From Ruminococcus sp. UBA4321 (lineage in GTDB: Bacteria; Bacillota; Clostridia; Oscillospirales; Ruminococcaceae): a DNA stretch of 10,987 nt. The notes beneath the pieces are model-generated. The model searched no databases. It was not told the DNA's origin and saw nothing but the letters and a program-made list of their open reading frames with translations. The translations under genes were made by a program, and so were the position numbers. Positions 1-6,023 of this stretch are shown one piece after another (the first letter of the stretch is position 1; each line of letters opens with the position of its first letter). The stretch is from assembly GCA_002393815.1 (NCBI GenBank), contig DGUB01000095.1, forward strand, positions 1-10,987. The letters are read 5' to 3'.

Positions 1-749
1 TCGAAGACGATACTGTCTATGTTCTCGAAGCCAATCCCAGAGCTTCCAGAACTGTGCCGCTGGTATCGAAAGTTTGCAGCATCAACATGGTAAAGATTGC
101 AACAGAAATCATCACTGCCGAACTGACCGGAAAGCCTTCCCCCGTTCCGGAGCTGAAAGACCGTGTGATTAAGCATTACGGCGTGAAGGAAGCCGTCTTC
201 CCGTTCAACATGTTCCCGGAAGTTGACCCGCTGCTGGGTCCTGAAATGCGTTCCACCGGCGAAGTACTGGGTATTTCGGAATCTTTCGGCGAAGCTTACT
301 ACAAAGCAGAAGAAGCCACACAGACCCGTCTGCCTGCCGAAGGTACGGTTCTGCTGAGTGTCTGCGACAGAGACAAGCCCGAACTCCCCGAAATCGCAAA
401 GGCATTCAACGAACTCGGCTTCAGAGTGATTGCTACTCACAAGTGCTATAAATATCTGAAAGAAAGAGAAATCCCCTGCGAACGCATCTACAAAATGTAT
501 GAAGGCGGCAGACCGAATATCGGCGATTTCATCACAAACGGCGAAATTCAGCTGATTATCAATACACCTGTCGGCAAGGAAAGTCGTCATGATGACAGCT
601 ACATCCGCAAAGCCGCCATCAAGCACAGAATTCCTTATATCACGACAATGGCAGCTGCCAAAGCCAGTGTGGAAGGCATCCGCGCCATCAAGGAAAATCA
701 GCATTTTGGTGTCAAATCCTTGCAGGCACATCATGACGAAATTGAATAA
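1..749 (+). CDS. carB: Carbamoyl-phosphate synthase large subunit, C-terminal part (5' end outside window)
   Basis: This is the last ~248 residues of the large subunit, which makes carbamoyl phosphate from bicarbonate, ammonia (passed from the CarA glutaminase) and two ATP, feeding pyrimidine and arginine synthesis in the cytoplasm. The reading frame is open from base 3 at the left edge. Its first residues include the signature EANPRASRTVPLVSK, which ends the second ATP-grasp (carbamate kinase) half. Next comes the conserved stretch around FPFNMFPEVDPLLGPEMRST. From about residue 114 of the visible part to the end lies an MGS-like allosteric domain, beginning GTVLLSVCDRDKPELP and containing INTPVGKESRHDD and a late TTMAAAKASVEGI. 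The GTG at 54 is an internal Val, not a start, because the family sequence continues upstream of it. A strong hairpin terminator follows 16 bases after the stop. Family assignment is very secure; only the 5' extent is unknown. Confidence 0.96.
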   Translation, partial: EDDTVYVLEANPRASRTVPLVSKVCSINMVKIATEIITAELTGKPSPVPELKDRVIKHYGVKEAVFPFNMFPEVDPLLGPEMRSTGEVLGISESFGEAYYKAEEATQTRLPAEGTVLLSVCDRDKPELPEIAKAFNELGFRVIATHKCYKYLKEREIPCERIYKMYEGGRPNIGDFITNGEIQLIINTPVGKESRHDDSYIRKAAIKHRIPYITTMAAAKASVEGIRAIKENQHFGVKSLQAHHDEIE

Positions 750-765
750 ATTGACGAAAAAATTC

Positions 766-796
766 AAACAGGGACTGTGCTTGCAGTCCCTGTTTT
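766..796 (+). terminator. Rho-independent terminator after carB
   Basis: A perfect 12-bp stem (AAACAGGGACTG at 766-777 with CAGTCCCTGTTT at 784-795) encloses the six-base loop TGCTTG and ends in a short T run (793-796). It sits 16 bases after the carB stop. The T tract is short, so some readthrough into the next gene is possible. That matters because only ten bases separate the hairpin from that gene's ribosome binding site. Confidence 0.85.
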
Positions 797-821
797 AGAA
801 ATCTGAAAGGAGTTAGATATT

Positions 822-2477
822 ATGAAAATTTGTCCTTTCTGCCATACTGCAAATGACGACACTGCGCAGAACTGCGTCAACTGCAATCTTAATTTACAAA
901 ATCCGGTTCCGGTACAGCAGCAGCCGGCATTTCTTCCCGTCCCGGAACAGAAAAAAAACAGTGTTCTGATTGTAATTATTATCATGCTTTTTCTGACAAT
1001 TATTGTAGGCATGGTTCTGATTTTCTTTTATCTGAACAATAAAATTCAGGCTCAGCCGACAAATGTCATTGTCAATCCGGAAACAGAAACTGTATCTACA
1101 GAACCGGACACGACAGAACCGGAAGTGACACCGGTACTGATACCTGTTCCGGGAACAGAAATCACCACAACAATTGCAAAAAAAGCACCGGAAATCAGCT
1201 GTAAAATTCAGGTACAGGCAAATCCGCCGTATGACGGCTTTACTTATACACTGACGGTAAACAGCGGAAGTTATGATTATTACTATGTAGACTGCAAAGA
1301 ATATTCTCTGGATAATTCTCCTTATACAGTACTTTCTGAAAAGCACAGCGAAAAATCACTGTATCTGGCAGCAGCTTCCAGCCTTGACCATGTAACCGCA
1401 ACGGTAACGCCCTATTATTCTGACGGCACAAGCGGAAAATCTGTCACTTGTACAGCAAAACAGCCTTCCTATCTGGGACAGGGTACGCCTGTGACGGGAA
1501 CAGGAAAAATGATTCTCCGCACCGTTCCTGATGATTCCGGGGATTCTTCCGGTTCTACCACCATCACGAAAATTCCGGACGGCGAAGAAATTGAAATTTT
1601 TTCTACCGATGACAGCAAATGGAGATATGTCATTTACGGCAGCTATGCAGGCTATGCCAAAACAGAATATGCAAAACTTTACTCTGAAATCCCCAGCAAG
1701 ACCACCTATGTGTCAAAACCGTCAAATGCTTCTTATCTGGGACAAGGTACACCTTCGACCGGAACAGGAAAAATGATTCTCCGCACTGTTGCTGATGATT
1801 CCGGGGATGCTTCCGGCTCTACCACCATCACGAAAATTCCGGACGGCGAAGAAATTGAAGTTTATTCCACTTCCAGCAGCAAATGGAGATATGTCATTTA
1901 TGGCAAATATGCCGGCTATGCAAAAACAGAGTATATCAAACTTTACAATACCTCCGGCAATACCGGCAATACCTACGCTGTGCCAATGCCGTCAGATGCC
2001 ACATATCTGGGAAAAGGTACGCCTTCAACCGGAACAGGAAAAATGATTCTCCGTACTGTTGCTGATGATTCCGGAGATTCTTCCGGCTCTACCACCATCA
2101 CGAAAATTCCGGACGGCTCAGAAATTGAAGTTTATTCCACTTCCAGCAGCAAATGGAGATATGTCATTTACGGCAGCTATGCAGGCTATGCAAAAACAGA
2201 GTATATCAAGCTTTACAGCAGCAGCAGCAGCTATTCTGCAAGCAGCGTTTCCATGCCGTCGAATGCCTATTATCTGGGAGAGGGTACGCCTTCGACCGGA
2301 ACAGGAAAAGTCATTCTGCGCAGCAGCATGGACGATTCTTCTGACAGCAATATCATCACAAAAATCAAGGATGGTTCTGCCGTTACAGTTTATGATGTCG
2401 GCAGTTCCAAATGGTATTATATTACTTACAGCGGCTATTCGGGTTATGCCAAAACGCAGTATATTAAGTTATATTAA
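822..2477 (+). CDS. Zinc-ribbon, single-pass membrane protein with four SH3-like repeats (paralogue 1)
   Basis: 551 residues. A short N-terminal zinc ribbon has CPFC at 4-7 and CVNC at 18-21. One hydrophobic helix follows at about 47-71, then a Thr/Glu/Pro-rich linker (about 78-118), then a probable Ig-like beta-sandwich domain (about 122-213) with Cys127, Cys158 and Cys210. Last come four SH3b-like repeats starting at residue 217, each about 70 aa and built as GTP-x-TGTGK-x-ILR ... ITKI-x-DG ... SKW-YY/RY ... Y-x-GYAK. The likely topology is ribbon in the cytoplasm and SH3 repeats outside, where such domains usually bind peptidoglycan or other glycans; the ligand here is not known. The ATG is fixed by AAGGAG at 807-812, nine bases upstream. 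No convincing promoter lies between the carB terminator and this gene. Its neighbour is a tandem paralogue. The function (wall binding, signalling or anchoring) is inferred only from domain content. Confidence 0.88.
   Translation: MKICPFCHTANDDTAQNCVNCNLNLQNPVPVQQQPAFLPVPEQKKNSVLIVIIIMLFLTIIVGMVLIFFYLNNKIQAQPTNVIVNPETETVSTEPDTTEPEVTPVLIPVPGTEITTTIAKKAPEISCKIQVQANPPYDGFTYTLTVNSGSYDYYYVDCKEYSLDNSPYTVLSEKHSEKSLYLAAASSLDHVTATVTPYYSDGTSGKSVTCTAKQPSYLGQGTPVTGTGKMILRTVPDDSGDSSGSTTITKIPDGEEIEIFSTDDSKWRYVIYGSYAGYAKTEYAKLYSEIPSKTTYVSKPSNASYLGQGTPSTGTGKMILRTVADDSGDASGSTTITKIPDGEEIEVYSTSSSKWRYVIYGKYAGYAKTEYIKLYNTSGNTGNTYAVPMPSDATYLGKGTPSTGTGKMILRTVADDSGDSSGSTTITKIPDGSEIEVYSTSSSKWRYVIYGSYAGYAKTEYIKLYSSSSSYSASSVSMPSNAYYLGEGTPSTGTGKVILRSSMDDSSDSNIITKIKDGSAVTVYDVGSSKWYYITYSGYSGYAKTQYIKLY
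1470..2474 (+). repeat. Four tandem SH3-like repeats in paralogue 1
   Basis: The units are 1470-1682, 1734-1946, 2004-2216 and 2271-2474, with starts 264, 270 and 267 bases apart, joined by short Ser/Pro-rich linkers. Units 1-3 share a longer loop (DDSGDSSGSTTITKIPDG type); units 2 and 3 are nearly identical even at the DNA level. Unit 4 lacks the extra loop residues (DDSSDSNIITKI type) and so resembles the repeats of the downstream paralogue more than its own siblings. The linker before unit 4 contains (AGC)5 at 2217-2231, coding serines. Confidence 0.88.
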
Positions 2478-2569
2478 TATAAATCTTGATTTCTGTCAGG
2501 CAAGTATTTGGAACAGTTGCTGCAAACACAGTCTCTGTTCTGAAATTTTCAATAACAAGGAGTTGTATA

Positions 2570-4150
2570 ATGATGAAAATCTGCCCTTTCTGCCATGCTA
2601 AAAATGATGATACTGCACAGAACTGCGTCAACTGCAATTTGAATTTACAAAATCCGGTTCCGGTACAGCAGAAAAGTAACTCTGTCCTGATTCTGATTAT
2701 TGTGCTTCTTTTTCTGATTATTATTACAGGCATGGTTTTAGTTTTCCTTGCTCTGAGTGGTAAAAATCCCTCACGGTCACCTAACGGTACAACGACGCCT
2801 ACTGAAGCGACAACTGAATTCTCAGAACCTGATACAACAGAACCGATTGTCACAGACACCGTTCCGGATGAACCTTCAGACACAGACCCCGTGACAGAAC
2901 CGACTACAACCGCACCAAAAAGCACTCCTGAAATCGGCTGTCATATTCAGGTACAGGTAAATCCGTCACGCGACGATTTTGCCTATACCCTGCTGATAAC
3001 CAGCGGCAGCTATGATAATTATTATGTCGAATGCAATGGATATTTTAAAGGCGATACTTCCGGTCAGCAGATACTTTCTGAAAAACACAGCGAGAAATCA
3101 TTATCTCTGATTTCAAGTTCTGAACTTGACCATATAACCGTAACAGTAACGCCCTATTATTCTGACGGTACAAGCGGGGCAGCTGTCACCTGCACTGCCC
3201 AGAATCCGGAATACTTATGGCTTGGTACACCGCACACCGGCACAGGAAAAGTGATTCTGCGCACTATTCCGGATGATTATGGGGATTCGGCAGGGATTAA
3301 TATTGTCACAAAAATTCCGGACGGTGAAAAAGTCAGTGTCTTCGACTGCGGCATTTCCAAATGGTATTATATTATTTATGGTAACTACAGCGGTTATGCA
3401 AAGCAGGAATATATCCAGCCAGTTCCTCCAGATACTCCCGAACCTGAACCCACAACTGAACCGACAACATATTTATGGCAGGGTACACCGCATACCGGCA
3501 CAGGCAAGGTCATTCTGCGCAGCAGCATGGATGACAGTTCCGACAGCAATATCATCACGAAAATTGCAGACGGCGAAGAGGTTTCTGTTTATTCTGTCGG
3601 CAGTTCCAAATGGTATTATATTATTTATGGTAACTACAGCGGTTATGCAAAGCGGGAATATATCCAGCCAGATACTCCCGAACCTGAACCGATAACATAT
3701 TTATGGCAGGGTACACCCCATACCGGAACAGGAAAGGTAATTCTCCGCAGCAGCATGGATGACAGTTCCGACAGCAATATCATCACGAAAATTGCAGACG
3801 GCGAAGAAGTCAGTGTCTATGACTGCAACAGTTCCAAATGGTATTATATCTTCTGGAACGGTTATGAAGGTTATGCAAAACAGGAATATATCCAGCGTAT
3901 TTCTATAGTACCTGTTGGATATGGTACACCGCATACCAGCACAGGCAAAGTCATTCTGCGCAGAAGTCCGGATGATTCTTCCGACAGCAATATCATCACA
4001 AAAATTGAAGACGGTGAAGAAGTTTATGTTTTCGATTGCGGCAATTCCAAATGGTATTATATCAAATGGAATGGTTACGAAGGCTATGCCAAAAAAACAT
4101 ATATCCAGATTACCGAATATAATAACAATGAAATACATGGGGAAGGCTGA
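2570..4150 (+). CDS. Zinc-ribbon, single-pass membrane protein with four SH3-like repeats (paralogue 2)
   Basis: 526 residues with the same layout as the gene before it: zinc ribbon (CPFC 5-8, CVNC 19-22), a membrane helix at about 38-62, a long Thr/Glu/Asp/Pro linker (about 66-118), a related beta-sandwich domain with three cysteines, and four SH3b-like repeats from residue 215. Repeats 1-3 are separated by PEPEPTTEPT-type linkers. The frame is open back to an ATG at 2486, but AAGGAG at 2557-2562 lies seven bases before ATG 2570 and ten before ATG 2573, and the zinc ribbon begins there, so the upstream start is rejected. The choice between 2570 and 2573 is open; 2573 matches the paralogue's start. 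No clear promoter lies in the 92-bp gap, so co-transcription with paralogue 1 is likely. The tail ends in a short polar stretch with no anchor motif. Ligand and role are unknown. Confidence 0.87.
   Translation: MMKICPFCHAKNDDTAQNCVNCNLNLQNPVPVQQKSNSVLILIIVLLFLIIITGMVLVFLALSGKNPSRSPNGTTTPTEATTEFSEPDTTEPIVTDTVPDEPSDTDPVTEPTTTAPKSTPEIGCHIQVQVNPSRDDFAYTLLITSGSYDNYYVECNGYFKGDTSGQQILSEKHSEKSLSLISSSELDHITVTVTPYYSDGTSGAAVTCTAQNPEYLWLGTPHTGTGKVILRTIPDDYGDSAGINIVTKIPDGEKVSVFDCGISKWYYIIYGNYSGYAKQEYIQPVPPDTPEPEPTTEPTTYLWQGTPHTGTGKVILRSSMDDSSDSNIITKIADGEEVSVYSVGSSKWYYIIYGNYSGYAKREYIQPDTPEPEPITYLWQGTPHTGTGKVILRSSMDDSSDSNIITKIADGEEVSVYDCNSSKWYYIFWNGYEGYAKQEYIQRISIVPVGYGTPHTSTGKVILRRSPDDSSDSNIITKIEDGEEVYVFDCGNSKWYYIKWNGYEGYAKKTYIQITEYNNNEIHGEG
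2573..2671 (+). repeat. Direct repeat of the 5' coding end of 822-920
   Basis: The first 99 bases of paralogue 2 match the first 99 of paralogue 1 at 89 positions by hand count. The identical runs include the last 30 bases of the block. Most other parts of the two genes outside the SH3 units are more diverged. The pattern fits tandem duplication, with the zinc-ribbon end kept similar by selection or gene conversion. Confidence 0.85.
3212..4108 (+). repeat. Four tandem SH3-like repeats in paralogue 2
   Basis: The units are 3212-3418, 3470-3667, 3698-3895 and 3911-4108. Unit 1 keeps the longer loop (DDYGDSAGINIVTKIPDG) seen in paralogue 1; units 2-4 have the short DDSSDSNIITKI loop. Unit 2 is a mosaic at DNA level: a 62-base run in its first half is identical to unit 3, while the end of the unit is almost identical to unit 1. 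This indicates recent recombination between units. Confidence 0.87.
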
Positions 4151-4165
4151 CAGCTAAAAAATTTC

Positions 4166-4194
4166 TTGACAAATTCTGGTTTTTGTGCTATTAT
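4166..4194 (+). promoter_or_regulatory. Sigma-A-type extended -10 promoter for the dockerin/radical SAM pair
   Basis: TTGACA (4166-4171), a 17-base spacer and TATTAT (4189-4194), with TG one base before the -10 (4186-4187), form a near-consensus extended promoter. Transcription should begin near 4201, giving a leader of about 38 bases. TTTGTG at 4182-4187 overlaps the extended -10, and a matching CACAAA lies at 4219-4224 just before the ribosome binding site. These recall the inverted repeat at the Nudix gene's promoter. Confidence 0.88.
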
Positions 4195-4238
4195 GAAATT
4201 ACAAGGTAAAGTGTCTTTCACAAAGAGGAGGTAATTTT

Positions 4239-4841
4239 ATGAAAAAAACAGAAAAAACCGCGCTGACAGCAGCGGCGTTCGCGGCAGCCATGAATCTGGC
4301 TTCCTGTCCGGCAACCCTGAACGCCGAAGCAGATGACAGCCCTGACAGAATTTACTATTCACAGACTCTTTCTGACATGTTCGACAAAAATGTCGGCGAT
4401 ATTGACGGCGACGGCGGCATTGGTCTGACAGATGTGATATTTCTGTACAAATATCTTATCAATCAGCAGACTATGACCTATGAACAGTACGTGTCAGCAG
4501 ATGTCAATCAGGATGAACGTGTGAATATCTTTGATTTCATTCTGCTGAAACAGGCTCTGCTGTCGATTGAGGAAATTCCCGTTCCGGTCTATGGTCCTCC
4601 GGACTGGTTTGACACAACCGAAACGGAAACTGTAACAGAAACCATTCCGCAGACCGTCTATGGACCGCCGGAATGGTTTACCAACCCTACAGAAACAGAA
4701 GAAGTTCCTCAGCCTGATTATGGTTCTTCGGAATGGTTTGACCCCACAGAACCCGAAACAGAACCGGTTACGGAAACCCTTCCCGAACCAATGTACGGAC
4801 CTCCTGAATATTTCGGCATTACGGAAAATCCGGAGGAATAA
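4239..4841 (+). CDS. Exported dockerin protein with four YGPP(E/D)WF motifs; candidate radical SAM substrate
   Basis: 200 residues. A basic, Ala-rich export signal (1-22) runs into LASC at 20-23, which fits a lipobox; an alternative signal peptidase I site is A29-E-A31. A type I dockerin follows at about 52-110, with calcium-loop positions D54/D56/D58/G62/D65 and D88/N90/D92/N96/D99. Dockerins bind scaffoldin cohesins, so the protein should join a cellulosome or a surface scaffold. The remaining ~90 residues are acidic, Thr/Glu/Pro-rich and carry four copies of a YG(P/S)(P/S)(D/E)(W/Y)F motif, at residues 118, 141, 161 and 186; no enzyme domain is present. AGGAGG at 4226-4231, seven bases before the ATG, fixes the start. 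The radical SAM gene follows after three bases, which suggests that the repeats are its modification sites. That role is inferred; the repeats could instead be a plain spacer or ligand. Confidence 0.9.
   Translation: MKKTEKTALTAAAFAAAMNLASCPATLNAEADDSPDRIYYSQTLSDMFDKNVGDIDGDGGIGLTDVIFLYKYLINQQTMTYEQYVSADVNQDERVNIFDFILLKQALLSIEEIPVPVYGPPDWFDTTETETVTETIPQTVYGPPEWFTNPTETEEVPQPDYGSSEWFDPTEPETEPVTETLPEPMYGPPEYFGITENPEE
4575..4814 (+). repeat. Four spaced 12-residue (I/V/L)P-x-x-x-YG(P/S)(P/S)(D/E)(W/Y)F repeats
   Basis: The copies are 4575-4610 (IPVPVYGPPDWF), 4644-4679 (IPQTVYGPPEWF), 4704-4739 (VPQPDYGSSEWF) and 4779-4814 (LPEPMYGPPEYF), separated by 8-13 residues rich in Thr and Glu. Between the first two copies the codons for Pro and for Tyr-Gly differ (GGT CCT CCG against GGA CCG CCG), so the protein motif is conserved beyond the DNA copy. 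This is expected if an enzyme or ligand reads it. Confidence 0.9.
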
Positions 4842-4844
4842 GCC

Positions 4845-5918
4845 ATGCTGAATGTCGAAGTCAAAAAAAAGAATCTGCAAACCCTCCGGGAATACCGTGA
4901 CGGCTTGTTCCGGAAACCGGCACTCCGCTATCTGTTTCTGGAACTGACCATGCGATGCAACGAAAACTGCCTGCACTGCGGCAGCAGATGCAATGACGTT
5001 TTCTCCGAAGAACTCTCGCCGGAACAGTACCGGAAATTTCTGACACAGGTCAGAGATGATATTGGCACAGAAAAAGAAATGCTCTGCATTACCGGCGGAG
5101 AACCTCTGCTCCGGAAAGATTTCTTCGAGATTATGCATTCTGCCAAAGACTTAGGCTTCCGGTGGGGCATGACAAGCAACGCCACCCTCATTGATGATGC
5201 TGTTGCCAATGAATTATATAAAGCCGGAATGGGTACGATTTCCGTCAGCATTGACGGTCTGCCGGAAACACATGATAAATTCCGCCGTACCAAAAACGGC
5301 TGGAACCGCGCTATGAACGGCATTGAAGCTTTGCTTCGCGTCGGAAAATTCCACAGTGTACAGGTCACGACCGTTGTCACACACGAAAATATTTCCCAGC
5401 TGGACGAACTTTACAAAATATTCGACAAAATGCCCCTCGATTCCTGGAGAATTATCAATATAGAACCCATCGGCAGAGCATTGGAACACCCGGAACTGCT
5501 CCTGACAAAAGAAGATTATCAGACCATGTTTGAATATATCCGGAACAAGCGCATTGCCGGAGAGCCTGTCTGCTACGGATGCAGTCATTATCTCGGTCTG
5601 GAATACGAACGCGAAGTCCGTGACTGGTATTTTCTCTGCATGGCAGGCGTTTACACAGCGAGTATCACCGCGAAAGGTGACATTATCGCCTGTCTGGATA
5701 TTGAACGCCGTCCGGAATTCGTACAGGGAAATATTCTGCATGATAATTTCAAAGAGGTCTGGGAAAACAAGTTTCAGATATTCCGGAAGAATCTCTGTGA
5801 CGAGAACGAACGCTGTTCCGCCTGTGCCGAAAAGAACTTCTGTCACGGCGGAGCGTATCACAGCTGGAATTTCGAGAAACATGAGCCTTATGTCTGTTTC
5901 AAAGATATTTTATTCTGA
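4845..5918 (+). CDS. Radical SAM/SPASM peptide-modifying enzyme (putative maturase of the dockerin protein)
   Basis: 357 residues. The radical SAM core starts with the 4Fe-4S motif CNENCLHC (Cys38, 42, 45), preceded by LELTMR. It also has GGEP at 84-87, which binds the SAM amino group, and the later core strand ISVSIDGLPETHDKFR. The C-terminal SPASM region carries Cys265, Cys283 (GDIIAC), Cys318, Cys324, Cys327, Cys333 and Cys351, and the usual QGNI...F-x-x-VW pattern. These cysteines should bind auxiliary iron-sulfur clusters. An extra CYGC at 243-246 precedes SPASM. Such enzymes cut SAM reductively and use the radical to modify peptides or proteins in the cytoplasm. GGAGG at 4832-4836 lies inside the end of the upstream gene and the gap is three bases, so translation is probably coupled. 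A terminator follows. I recall a Bacteroidetes radical SAM/lipoprotein pairing (TIGR04133/TIGR04134) with a similar YG-x-P motif, but could not check it. The chemistry done is unknown. Confidence 0.92.
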   Translation: MLNVEVKKKNLQTLREYRDGLFRKPALRYLFLELTMRCNENCLHCGSRCNDVFSEELSPEQYRKFLTQVRDDIGTEKEMLCITGGEPLLRKDFFEIMHSAKDLGFRWGMTSNATLIDDAVANELYKAGMGTISVSIDGLPETHDKFRRTKNGWNRAMNGIEALLRVGKFHSVQVTTVVTHENISQLDELYKIFDKMPLDSWRIINIEPIGRALEHPELLLTKEDYQTMFEYIRNKRIAGEPVCYGCSHYLGLEYEREVRDWYFLCMAGVYTASITAKGDIIACLDIERRPEFVQGNILHDNFKEVWENKFQIFRKNLCDENERCSACAEKNFCHGGAYHSWNFEKHEPYVCFKDILF

Positions 5919-5922
5919 AATC

Positions 5923-5953
5923 AAAAAACTCCGGTCACGCGCCGGAGTTTTTT
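5923..5953 (+). terminator. Rho-independent terminator after the radical SAM gene
   Basis: A perfect 12-bp stem (5923-5934 with 5942-5953), with the GC-rich core ACTCCGG/CCGGAGT, encloses the seven-base loop TCACGCG and ends in six T. Because the A and T tracts are symmetric it could also stop minus-strand transcripts. It begins four bases after the stop and closes the dockerin/radical SAM unit. Confidence 0.93.
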
Positions 5954-5962
5954 AAAAACTGC

Positions 5963-5991
5963 TTGACAAGATTATCATTTTGTGATATAAT
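5963..5991 (+). promoter_or_regulatory. Consensus extended -10 promoter for the Nudix regulator
   Basis: TTGACA (5963-5968), 17 bases, then TATAAT (5986-5991) preceded by TGA (5983-5985) make a full consensus sigma-A promoter. A start near 5998 gives a leader of about 26 bases. Such a strong promoter for a regulator suggests that it is held down by a repressor, and an inverted repeat covers it. Confidence 0.93.
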
Positions 5992-6011
5992 CAAAATAAT
6001 AATATCACAAA
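5979..6011 (+). promoter_or_regulatory. Perfect 10-bp inverted repeat over the -10 box and leader; probable operator
   Basis: TTTGTGATAT (5979-5988) and ATATCACAAA (6002-6011) are exact reverse complements, separated by 13 bases. Centre-to-centre distance is 23 bp, about two helical turns, which suits a dimeric winged-helix protein. The left arm overlaps the -10 box and lies upstream of the likely start site, so it acts as DNA rather than as an RNA hairpin. Autoregulation by the adjacent NrtR-type protein is the simplest reading, but it is inferred. Confidence 0.7.
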
Positions 6012-6023
6012 GGAGTGTTTGCT

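Noticed and set aside
751..780. TTGACG as a -35 box for the first SH3 gene
   Set aside because: The bases at the 17-base spacing (ACTGTG) do not resemble a -10 box and fall inside the terminator stem.
2511..2540. Hairpin GAACAG/CTGTTC between the SH3 genes
   Set aside because: It has only six base pairs, an 18-base loop and no T run; not a credible terminator.
2486..2569. Upstream ATG extension of the second SH3 gene
   Set aside because: It has no ribosome binding site, is not similar to the paralogue, and AAGGAG sits correctly before 2570/2573.
1470..4108. CRISPR or other non-coding repeat array
   Set aside because: The regular repeats are in frame, about 200-270 bases long, and encode SH3-like domains.
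4494..5138. 214-codon minus-strand open frame
   Set aside because: It is antisense across the dockerin/radical SAM junction; its Phe/Arg-rich repeats are the mirror of the Glu/Thr/Pro linker codons.
5214..5882. 222-codon minus-strand open frame
   Set aside because: It is antisense to the radical SAM gene, whose motifs are unmistakable, and has no supporting start signal.
6015..6023. GTG start for the Nudix gene
   Set aside because: The GTG overlaps the AAGGAG ribosome binding site itself; TTG at 6024 has the right spacing.
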